DNA of 31,648 nucleotides from Promineifilum sp. GTDB taxonomy: Bacteria; Chloroflexota; Anaerolineae; Promineifilales; Promineifilaceae. Where the stretch lies: positions 1-31,648 of the forward strand of contig JACKBY010000031.1 in assembly GCA_020634335.1 (NCBI GenBank), given 5' to 3'. Of the stretch, positions 25,706-31,648 are shown piece after piece; position 1 is the first letter of the stretch; every line of letters starts with the position of its first letter. Both the position numbers and the translations under genes were made by a program. Below the pieces are notes generated by a model. It was not told the origin of the DNA. It was given only the letters and a program-made list of their open reading frames with translations, and did no database searches.

Positions 25706-25921
25706 GGAGGTTACCTGTCGCTGTGAACTATCGTAGACTGCGGTGGAGGGCGACAGGGGCCGGTGGGGTGGCACAACCCTCTATCGTCGTTGGATATTGA
25801 CTCCTTGTATAGGATAATGAAGTTTGTTCGGTCTGTACAGTGACGGAGATCATGTGGCGGCTAAGTATTAATGCCTGTTTGCCTGCCCAACTGAAAAACC
25901 ATGGCCTGCCCAAAACCCGCC
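25706..25921. other. crtB upstream region
   Basis: A divergent regulatory stretch. On the minus strand TGTACA-17-TATCCT (around 25813-25841) is a weak promoter match. Two words, TTGTATA and TGTACA, could be MerR-type (CarH/LitR) boxes as at other carotenoid operons, but the match is too poor to assert. Confidence 0.35.
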
Positions 25922-25950
25922 TTGATTTTCCCGGGCGGTGGGTGTAGAAT
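25922..25950 (+). promoter_or_regulatory. Promoter upstream of typA leader / small RNA
   Basis: TTGATT (25922-25927), 17-bp spacer, TAGAAT (25945-25950). The expected start is near 25957. The only structure immediately downstream is a terminator, so the promoter drives either a ~60-nt RNA or an attenuated leader. Confidence 0.6.
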
Positions 25951-25956
25951 ATTATG

Positions 25957-26015
25957 TTGGTTTAAGGACAGACCTTATACAAACGGACAAGCCCGGCCAC
26001 CCGCCGGGCTTTTTT
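25957..26015 (+). ncRNA. Candidate short RNA or attenuated typA leader
   Basis: Between the promoter and terminator lie ~60 nt with a small hairpin TAAGG-ACAGA-CCTTA (about 25962-25976) and then the terminator stem. No open frame of useful length is present. It could be a free small RNA or the 5' part of the typA mRNA with conditional termination. Confidence 0.4.
25989..26015 (+). terminator. Intrinsic terminator ahead of typA
   Basis: AAGCCCGGC and GCCGGGCTT form a perfect 9-bp stem with loop CACCC, followed by six T. It lies ~100 bp upstream of the typA ATG and no plus-strand gene precedes it. Confidence 0.85.
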
Positions 26016-26065
26016 GCCCCATAAAAATGGCATAACCTGCGGCTAAATAACAATACAAATAATCG

Positions 26066-26102
26066 GACAGTTTTCGCCAATCCCCTGTCTTACTCGGCGA
26101 AA
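26066..26102 (+). promoter_or_regulatory. Structured typA 5' leader (alternative pairings)
   Basis: GACAG (26066-26070) can pair with CTGTC (26085-26089), and TTTCGCC (26072-26078) with GGCGAAA (26096-26102). The two pairings interleave, so they form a pseudoknot or are alternatives. The structure ends 15 nt before the ATG, where no good Shine-Dalgarno is visible. Confidence 0.35.
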
Positions 26103-26117
26103 TCTGTGGACAACCTT

Positions 26118-27953
26118 ATGAATCAACGACCCGACATTCGCAACATCGCAATCATTGCCCACGTCGACCACGGCAAGACGACGCTTGTCGACGGCATGTT
26201 GCGCCAGACCAACGCCTTTCGCCAGAATCAGAACGTGGCCGAGCGCGTCCTCGACTCCAACGACCTGGAGCGCGAACGCGGCATCACCATTCTGGCCAAG
26301 AACACCAGCATCGAATACAACGGCGTGACGATCAACATCGTCGACACCCCCGGCCACGCCGACTTCGGCGGCGAGGTGGAGCGCATCATGAACATGGTCG
26401 ATGGCGTGCTGCTGCTGGTCGATGCCGTCGAGGGGCCAATGGCCCAGACGCGCTTCGTGCTGCGCCAGGCGCTGGGCAAGCGGCTGCCGGTCATCCTGGT
26501 CGTCAACAAGATCGACCGCCCGGCCGCCCGCCCCGACTACGCCGTCAACGCCACGTTCGATCTGTTCATCGACCTGGGCGCGACCGAGGAGCAGGCGCTC
26601 TTTCCGGTCATCTACGCCAAGGCCACCGAGGGCCGCGCCGGGTTCAGCGCCGCCGAGCTTGGGCCTAACCTGATTCCTCTCTTTGATACGATCCTCGAAC
26701 ACATCCCGCCGCCGACCATCGGCGACGGCCCGACCCAGCTGCTGGTCACCGCACTGGAATACAGCAACTACGTGGGCAAGATCGCCGTCGGCCGCCTGCT
26801 GGCCGGCAAGCTGCGTGCCGGGCAAACCATCGCCCACATCAACAGCCACGGCGAGTTGACCAACGGCAAGGTTACCAAGCTCTATACCTTCCGCGACTTG
26901 CAACGGCAGGAGCAGGCCGAGGTGGCCGCCGGCACCATTGTGGCCGTGGCCGGCATCCCCGACGTGGGCATCGGCGATACACTGGCCGACCCCGACGATC
27001 CGCGCGCCTTGCCGCCGATCAAGGTCGAGGAGCCGACGGTGCGGATGGTCTTTCGCATCAACGACAGCCCTTTCGCCGGGCGCGAGGGCAAGTACGTGAC
27101 CAGCCGCCAGTTGCACGACCGCCTCATGCGCGAGCTGGAGAGCAACGTCGCCCTGCGCGTGGAGGATATGGACAAGGCCACGTCGTTTCTCGTCTCCGGC
27201 CGGGGCGAATTGCACCTGGCCATCCTCATCGAGACGATGCGCCGCGAGGGCTACGAATTCGCCGTCGGCCGCCCGGAGGTGATCTTCCGCGAGGGCGACG
27301 CGGGCGAGCGACTGGAGCCGTTCGAGCAGGTGTTTGTGGAGGCGCTCAACGACCATTGGGGCAGCGTGGCCGAGATGCTGGGGCGGCGGCGCGGCCGCCT
27401 GCTCGACATCCGCTACGGCGAGGATGGCACGGTCTACGGCGAGTACAGCGTGCCCACGCGCGGCGTGCTGGGCTTCCGCCAGCCGTTCCTGACGGCCACG
27501 CGCGGCACAGGCGTCTACCATACCCTGTTCGATGCCTATCTGCCCTATGCCGGCGACATTGACCACACCGAGTTCGGCTCGCTGGTGTCGCTGGAGACGG
27601 GGCCGGTCAGCGGCTATGCGCTGGAACATCTGACGGCGCGGGGGACGTTCTTTGTGCGGCCGTCCATCGACGAGGTCTACGCCGGGCAGGTGGTTGGCGA
27701 ACACATCCGTGACGAAGACCTGGTCATCAACGTCTGCCGCACCAAGAACCTGACCGGCCACCGGGCCAAGCCGACGGCTATCGTCGAGGCCCTGTCGCCG
27801 CCGCGCATCCTGTCGCTCGACGAGGCCATCGAGTACCTGCACGAGGACGAGCTGCTGGAAGTGACGCCGGAGTCGCTGCGCATCCGCAAGATGGTGCTCG
27901 ACCATAACATGCGCAACCGGGAAGCCAAGCGGGTGAAGTACGCGGAGAATTAG
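26118..27953 (+). CDS. typA: Translational GTPase TypA/BipA
   Basis: The product is 611 aa, the usual length. It has G1 AHVDHGKTT, G2 region ERERGITI, G3 DTPGHADFGGE and G4 NKIDRP, then EF-G-like domains and the BipA C-terminal domain (ending RNREAKRVKYAEN). TypA is a ribosome-binding GTPase related to LepA/EF-G and is involved in ribosome assembly, especially at low temperature or stress. The ATG at 26118 begins the conserved MNQRPDIRNIAIIAHVDHG; a GTG at 26106 is an alternative. A hairpin (27973-27993) and an intrinsic terminator follow it. Confidence 0.96.
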   Translation: MNQRPDIRNIAIIAHVDHGKTTLVDGMLRQTNAFRQNQNVAERVLDSNDLERERGITILAKNTSIEYNGVTINIVDTPGHADFGGEVERIMNMVDGVLLLVDAVEGPMAQTRFVLRQALGKRLPVILVVNKIDRPAARPDYAVNATFDLFIDLGATEEQALFPVIYAKATEGRAGFSAAELGPNLIPLFDTILEHIPPPTIGDGPTQLLVTALEYSNYVGKIAVGRLLAGKLRAGQTIAHINSHGELTNGKVTKLYTFRDLQRQEQAEVAAGTIVAVAGIPDVGIGDTLADPDDPRALPPIKVEEPTVRMVFRINDSPFAGREGKYVTSRQLHDRLMRELESNVALRVEDMDKATSFLVSGRGELHLAILIETMRREGYEFAVGRPEVIFREGDAGERLEPFEQVFVEALNDHWGSVAEMLGRRRGRLLDIRYGEDGTVYGEYSVPTRGVLGFRQPFLTATRGTGVYHTLFDAYLPYAGDIDHTEFGSLVSLETGPVSGYALEHLTARGTFFVRPSIDEVYAGQVVGEHIRDEDLVINVCRTKNLTGHRAKPTAIVEALSPPRILSLDEAIEYLHEDELLEVTPESLRIRKMVLDHNMRNREAKRVKYAEN

Positions 27954-27972
27954 GCCTCTGGATCGACCTGCT

Positions 27973-27993
27973 GCCGGCTGTCATCCAGCCGGC
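27973..27993 (+). repeat. Hairpin after typA
   Basis: GCCGGCTG-TCATC-CAGCCGGC is a perfect 8-bp stem without T-run, 20 bp after the typA stop. It probably stabilises the mRNA end before the true terminator. Confidence 0.55.
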
Positions 27994-28013
27994 GCTTAAC
28001 CAACGCCACCGAG

Positions 28014-28047
28014 AAACCGGGTTTTCAGGAAACACCCGGTTTTTTTT
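28014..28047 (+). terminator. Intrinsic terminator of typA
   Basis: AAACCGGGT and ACCCGGTTT form a 9-bp stem around an 11-nt loop, followed by a run of eight T (28040-28047). Confidence 0.85.
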
Positions 28048-28098
28048 ATACGTCAAAGCCGGCATGAATTCTGTAAACCGTTTACTTCCACCAAGGGC

Positions 28099-28127
28099 TT
28101 GACACGGCTGCCGCGCCGGGCTATTAT
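28099..28127 (+). promoter_or_regulatory. Sigma-70 promoter of the marR-hydrolase operon
   Basis: TTGACA (28099-28104), 17-bp spacer, TATTAT (28122-28127): near consensus. A TTG start of a longer open frame coincides with this -35 box and is therefore not used. Confidence 0.85.
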
Positions 28128-28128
28128 A

Positions 28129-28154
28129 TTGATATCAAACTATCAGATATCAAG
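28129..28154 (+). promoter_or_regulatory. Tandem operator-like sites TTGATATCAA
   Basis: A perfect 10-bp palindrome TTGATATCAA (28129-28138) sits directly after the -10 box. GATATCAA recurs at 28146-28153, 15 bp on. The position over the transcription start fits autorepression by the MarR protein encoded next. Confidence 0.65.
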
Positions 28155-28176
28155 TAATTTAGGCGGAAGCATTTGC

Positions 28177-28626
28177 ATGGCGACACACTACGCGGGAACG
28201 GCGGCCGAGAGGCAAGCCCTGGATACCTTCATCAAGCTCAGTCGAGCGGCCGAATCGGTCAACCGGCGCGTCAACGACCACCTGCGCGCCTATGACCTGT
28301 CCGTCAGCCAGTTCGGCGTGCTGGAAGCGCTCTATCACCTGGGGCCGTTGCCGGTGGGGCAGGTGGCCGACAAAATCCTGCGCAGCAGCGCCAACCTCAC
28401 TCTGGTGGTCGATAATCTGGTCAAGCGGGGGTTGGTGGTTCGCGAACGGCGCGCCAACGACCGCCGCACGGTGGAAATCAGCCTGACCGATGGCGGGCGG
28501 GCGCTCATTGCCGCCATCATGCCGGCGCATGTGACCGGAGTAGTCGACGCCTTCGCCCCGCTGTCGCCCGACGAACAGGCGACGTTGGCGGCCCTGTGCC
28601 GCAAGCTGGGGCTGGCCGCCGGCTAG
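28177..28626 (+). CDS. MarR family transcriptional regulator
   Basis: The product is 149 aa. A winged helix with the recognition helix around LRSSANLTLVVDNLVKRGLV and the wing RERRANDRRTVEISLTDGG carries the MarR D-R-R signature. It is a dimer that typically releases DNA on binding phenolic ligands or on oxidation. The ATG at 28177 has a GGCGGAAG-type site ~9 nt upstream. A strong promoter with operator-like palindromes precedes it, suggesting autorepression. The hydrolase gene follows after 39 bp. The pair resembles Bacillus MhqR with the MhqD hydrolase, which respond to quinones; this is an inference from gene order. Confidence 0.92.
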   Translation: MATHYAGTAAERQALDTFIKLSRAAESVNRRVNDHLRAYDLSVSQFGVLEALYHLGPLPVGQVADKILRSSANLTLVVDNLVKRGLVVRERRANDRRTVEISLTDGGRALIAAIMPAHVTGVVDAFAPLSPDEQATLAALCRKLGLAAG

Positions 28627-28665
28627 CGCCCGCTTCCCATTAGCACCCGGGAGGATCCACGACCC

Positions 28666-29316
28666 ATGAGCACACACGCCAAACCGCACGAGAACGGACC
28701 GCTGTTAGCGGCAGGGCCGGCGCTGGAGCACGCCACCGGCGCGCTACTCCTGCTGCATGGTCGCGGAGCGACAGCCGAGAGCATCCTGGAGCTGGCTCCG
28801 TACCTGTCGCATCCCGACCTGGCCTTTCTGGCCCCCCAGGCCGACGATTTTACCTGGTATCCCTACAGCTTTCTGTCGCCGACGGAGCGCAACGAGCCGT
28901 ATTTGTCGGCGGCGCTGGCGCGTGTGGCGGCCGTGGTCGCCCGGGCCGAGGCCGCGGGCATTCCACCAGAGCGGCTGATCGTGGGCGGGTTCTCGCAGGG
29001 GGCTTGTCTGGCGGCCGAGTTCGTGGCCCGCCACGCCCGGCGCTACGGCGGCCTAATCGTGCTGAGCGGCGGCCTGATTGGCCCGCCAGGCACGCCGCGC
29101 GGCTATGCCGGTTCGCTGGCCGCCACGCCGGTTTTCATCGGTTGCAGCGACCGCGACCCCCACATCCCGGTGGAGCGCGTGCGCGAGACGGCCGAGGTGC
29201 TGGCGCGGCTGGGCGGGCAGGTCGACAGCCGCATCTATCCCGGACTGGGCCACACCATCAATCAGGACGAGATCGACGCGGCCGCGTCGCTGGTCGCGGC
29301 GGCGATGGATGGGTGA
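28666..29316 (+). CDS. Alpha/beta hydrolase, phospholipase/carboxylesterase family
   Basis: The product is 216 aa. The nucleophile elbow is GFSQGA, the acid lies in CSDRDPHIP, and the His is in GLGHTIN, a complete Ser-Asp-His triad of the PF02230 type. The oxyanion region is LLLHGRG. It is cytoplasmic, as no signal is visible. GGGAGG lies ~11 nt before the ATG. Placed behind a MarR gene, it may be an MhqD-like detoxification hydrolase. The physiological substrate is unknown. Confidence 0.9.
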   Translation: MSTHAKPHENGPLLAAGPALEHATGALLLLHGRGATAESILELAPYLSHPDLAFLAPQADDFTWYPYSFLSPTERNEPYLSAALARVAAVVARAEAAGIPPERLIVGGFSQGACLAAEFVARHARRYGGLIVLSGGLIGPPGTPRGYAGSLAATPVFIGCSDRDPHIPVERVRETAEVLARLGGQVDSRIYPGLGHTINQDEIDAAASLVAAAMDG

Positions 29317-29339
29317 GTTGGGGGGCCGGCGGGGAGCGC

Positions 29340-29726
29340 TCAGGCCGTGACGTGATCGTGGAGCAGGATTTCCAGCGAGAGGGCCAACCGGGCGGGATCG
29401 GTGCCCTTCACGATGACCAGTTCCTCGCTGTGGTAGACCAATTCGCGAAACTCCGTCACGCTGTCGCTGAGCAGCACGTGCAACGCATGGGGCGAGGCCA
29501 GACGCAACTCGCGGGTTGTCTCATACAGGTGGCGGCCCAGTAGCGGCGTGTCGACGATGACCAGCACGGGCTTGTTTTCCACAACCACCCGGAGCAATGA
29601 CTCAACGTCGGAGACCACATCGACACGCGCGATGGGCGGGATCGACAGCAACAGCGCGCTCAGGCCAATAGCCAGCGTTCTGGAGTTGGTCGCCAGGACG
29701 GTAGAATCTCCGTTCGTAGCAGTCAT
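29340..29726 (-). CDS. Orphan receiver-like protein lacking the acidic pocket
   Basis: The product is 128 aa, with alternating beta/alpha segments in receiver order. PVLVIVDTPLLG matches the phospho-acceptor strand with an Asp, LLSDSVTE matches the switch strand, and IVKGT matches the Lys loop. Where true receivers have two acidic residues after strand 1, this protein reads TNSRTL, with none. Mg-dependent phosphorylation is therefore doubtful. No output domain is attached. The ATG at 29726 has AGAGG ~11 nt upstream. It lies 373 bp downstream of the NarL-type regulator on the same strand, so it may modulate that pathway by protein contact. Confidence in the fold is moderate. Confidence 0.7.
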   Translation of the reverse strand: MTATNGDSTVLATNSRTLAIGLSALLLSIPPIARVDVVSDVESLLRVVVENKPVLVIVDTPLLGRHLYETTRELRLASPHALHVLLSDSVTEFRELVYHSEELVIVKGTDPARLALSLEILLHDHVTA

Positions 29727-30099
29727 GGGGTAACGAACCTCTCTATTCAAGAGTGTAACCACTGCAGTCGCAAATGTAATCGGTATTCAGACCGCTTCTG
29801 CAGCCGTCGAATGACCGGTCTAGTACCTCCCAATAGAACGTACCTGTAAGGACAGGTGGTACAAAATACCTACATGGATACGCCTGTGGCTCCAGACATC
29901 CCCTTCTGGACGGACGACAGGCAACCCGGATGTTGTGCCGCCGTCGCTTCCGTTTGTGTTGTCAATAGGCATCACGCCGCGACCGGTAAGCAAAACTGGT
30001 TGGAGGATCGGTCGCATTGCGGGCAGATTTCCCTAACAGTTTCGGTTTGGCGGAGCAATGGATGGATTCATCCATCGGTCGTTATCGGTCAGGCTTCGA
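29727..30099. other. Spacer between orphan receiver and response regulator
   Basis: No convincing gene is present; short frames lack ribosome sites. Two dyads are visible: GTACCTGT-AAGG-ACAGGT (about 29840-29857, with GTAC repeated after one base) and ATGGATG-GATT-CATCCAT (30058-30075). The first could be an operator for the orphan receiver gene, the second a weak end structure for the response regulator mRNA; neither has a T-run. Confidence 0.45.
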
Positions 30100-30768
30100 T
30101 CAGGCTGTCCCCTCGTCATCGATGTTGGCGATGCCTTCGCGCAGGGCGTAGAGGGCAGCCTGGGTGCGGTTTGCCAGATGGAGCTTGCCCAGGATGCTGC
30201 TGACGTGGCCGCGGGCGGTGCGCTCGCTGACAACCAGCGCATCGCCGATCTCCTCGTTGGAGTAACCCTTGGCTACCAGCCGCAGCACTTCCATTTCGCG
30301 CTCGGTCAGCGGCTCCTGGGTGGGCGGCAGGGTGACACTGGGGCTGTTCAGCTCCTGGATCAGGCGGCGGGCGATGCTGGGATGGAGCGACGCCTCGCCG
30401 CGATTGACGTCGCGAATGGCGCGCACCAGCTCTTCGGGCGAAGAGTCCTTGAGCAGATAACCCAGCGCGCCGGCCTTGATGGCCGGAAAGACCAGTTCAT
30501 CGTCGGAAAAAGAGGTCAATACCAGGATGCGAGCGTTGGAAAACTCGGTGAGAATGGCCTGGACGGCCTCCACGCCGTTCATGCGTGGCATAACCATGTC
30601 CAGTAATGTGACGTCGGGCTTTAGCTCCCGATAGGCGTACACCGCGTTTTCTCCGTCGGCGGCCTCGCCAACGACAATGAGATCCGGCTCGGTGGAAATG
30701 AGCGCGCGCAGCCCTTCACGCACGACGGCATGATCGTCACATATCAACACGCGAATTTCATGTTCCAT
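30100..30768 (-). CDS. NarL/LuxR family response regulator
   Basis: The product is 222 aa. The receiver has acidic DD (CDDHAVVREGL), phospho-acceptor Asp in VTLLDMVMPRMNG, and Lys in YLLKDSS. A LuxR-type HTH at the C-terminus reads LTEREMEVLRLVAKGYSNEEI, then TARGHVSSILGKL. It is a NarL/LiaR-type transcription factor. The ATG at 30768 lies 4 nt after the kinase stop, with GGGGGAA inside the kinase gene's end as ribosome site. It forms a two-component operon with the upstream histidine kinase. The target genes are unknown. Confidence 0.95.
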   Translation of the reverse strand: MEHEIRVLICDDHAVVREGLRALISTEPDLIVVGEAADGENAVYAYRELKPDVTLLDMVMPRMNGVEAVQAILTEFSNARILVLTSFSDDELVFPAIKAGALGYLLKDSSPEELVRAIRDVNRGEASLHPSIARRLIQELNSPSVTLPPTQEPLTEREMEVLRLVAKGYSNEEIGDALVVSERTARGHVSSILGKLHLANRTQAALYALREGIANIDDEGTA

Positions 30769-30772
30769 TCTA

Positions 30773-31648
30773 TTATTCCCCCATCCTAGATTGTACTCGT
30801 ATCGTCGTTCCTTTGCCCGGCGCGGTCTCGATTTCGGCCGAGCCGCCCAGGTGTTCCATGCGCTCACGAATGCTGGTGAGGCCCAATCCACCGGAAGCAG
30901 ACGCCACGGCCGGGTCAAATCCCCGGCCGTTGTCGGTAATTTCCATCGTGGCTGAATCGGCGACCGCGCGGATGGTGACCCACACGGCTGAGGCGTGGGC
31001 GTGTTTGAGGGCATTGTTGAGCGCTTCTTCGGCCACGCGATAGTATTGCAATTGTACCTGAGAGGGCAGATTACGCTCAATATTGACCACCAGCTTGGCG
31101 CGAATGCCGGAATGGCGTTCCACGGCGTCGAGCCGCGCCTGTAGCGCTTCGGCCAGCCCTTCCTTTTCCAGCAATGACGGCCGCATCTCGTGGACGAGCA
31201 GCCGCATCTCCTTGAGCGAATGCTGGGCCAGTTCGCCCAGCCGATTGACGTAGTCGTTCGTGGCCTGCCGGTCGCCTGCGCTGGCATGGCGTCGCGCGGT
31301 CTCGGCCATCAGCGAAAGGCTATAGAGCGATTGGGTCACCGAGTCGTGGAGGTCGCGGGCCAGCCGCCGGCGTTCTTCCACGGCCGCGCGCGTGGCCGCT
31401 TCCCGCATCTCCACCTGCCGGGTGATGTCGACCATGGCCCCGAAGGAGTGAATGGCCACGCCCGTCGCGTCGCGAAAGAAGCGCCCGCGATCCAGCACAT
31501 GGGCATAGCTGCCGTTCTTGCGCCGGAAGCGGTAAGTTGCGTTCCATTCGGTGTCCGGCCCGGCCTCGGCCTCATAAAAGTCGCGGCTCACTGCCTCACG
31601 CTCGTCGGGGTGGATGTGCTCTTCCCACCAGGTCGTGGGGACGGTCGG
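30773..31648 (-). CDS. Histidine kinase (PAS - HisKA_3 - HATPase), 5' end beyond window
   Basis: At least 292 aa are visible, and the frame stays open to the right edge (WWEEHIHPDERE at the edge). A PAS_3-type domain (FRRKNGSYAHVLDRGRFF, IHSFGAMVDITRQ) is followed by a HisKA_3 H-box DLHDSVTQSLYSLSL, N-box NALKHAHA, G1 DNGRGFD and G2 GGLGLTSIRERM. It is a NarX/LiaS-type cytoplasmic kinase portion; any sensor or membrane part lies outside the window. The GTG at 31591 is only an internal codon. It is cotranscribed with the response regulator. Confidence 0.94.
   Translation of the reverse strand, partial: PTVPTTWWEEHIHPDEREAVSRDFYEAEAGPDTEWNATYRFRRKNGSYAHVLDRGRFFRDATGVAIHSFGAMVDITRQVEMREAATRAAVEERRRLARDLHDSVTQSLYSLSLMAETARRHASAGDRQATNDYVNRLGELAQHSLKEMRLLVHEMRPSLLEKEGLAEALQARLDAVERHSGIRAKLVVNIERNLPSQVQLQYYRVAEEALNNALKHAHASAVWVTIRAVADSATMEITDNGRGFDPAVASASGGLGLTSIRERMEHLGGSAEIETAPGKGTTIRVQSRMGE

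Noticed and set aside
26043..27905. A 620-aa open frame antisense to typA
   Set aside because: It mirrors the codon pattern of a GC-rich gene. The typA product is unmistakable and fills the same span; the antisense protein shows no family features.
28099..28176. Longer MarR start at TTG 28099
   Set aside because: That TTG is part of the -35 box; the codons between would overlap the -10 box and operator sites.
29820..30017. A 65-aa minus-strand frame in the spacer
   Set aside because: No ribosome site, no recognised motif, and it contains dyad sequences more like regulatory DNA.

Overview
The window reads as chromosomal DNA of a high-GC, filamentous-type Chloroflexota bacterium (Anaerolineae / Promineifilum-like). 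This is an inference. It rests on Ser/Thr kinases with large extracellular sensor modules, secreted proteins with Pro/Thr-rich stalks and a C-terminal 'WLPIV'-type end, a DUF2089 protein, a death-like effector-associated domain protein, a crtB-crtI carotenoid pair, and many small hairpin repeats. I see no rRNA, tRNA, CRISPR array, phage gene or intact insertion sequence.

Layout. Bases 1-672 hold no convincing gene; the stretch looks AT-richer than the rest and carries one hairpin resembling an IS200/IS605 end. From 673 to 15380 all genes lie on the minus strand. In transcription order they are a KimA-type potassium importer, a secreted metzincin-type metalloprotease, a Ser/Thr kinase with two TolB-type propellers flanking a LecA-like domain, a Ser/Thr kinase whose extracellular part is a catalytically dead M14 carboxypeptidase fold, a membrane-anchored P-loop NTPase, and a soluble P-loop NTPase ending in an OmpR-like winged helix. 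The last two overlap by 4 bp (ATGA). From 15693 to 23158 the plus strand carries an Asp-box (BNR/sialidase-like) protein, an EamA transporter containing repeat-derived codons, a DUF2089 regulator followed by a protein of eight 28-residue helical repeats, a repeat-rich spacer, a flippase-like membrane protein, and a protein with tandem death-like domains, a membrane segment and an SH3b domain (probably frameshifted near its 3' end). Then come crtI and crtB (minus), a short terminated transcript or leader, typA (plus), a MarR regulator with a PhoP-unrelated, MhqD-like hydrolase (plus), an orphan receiver-like protein, and a NarL-type response regulator with its histidine kinase (minus, running off the right edge).

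How the genes may work together. The best candidates for an undescribed system are on the left: two kinases with unusual ectodomains sit directly upstream of a membrane NTPase and a translationally coupled NTPase-winged helix protein. This could be an envelope-sensing route that ends in transcription, or a conflict/immunity-like device; the sequence cannot decide. The second candidate is the EAD-EAD-TM-SH3b protein, which puts a death-like adaptor on the inside and a cell-wall-binding module on the outside. The third is a family of hairpin repeats with shared flanks and covarying stems. Its members lie between genes, inside the EamA coding region, and at the C-terminus of CrtI.
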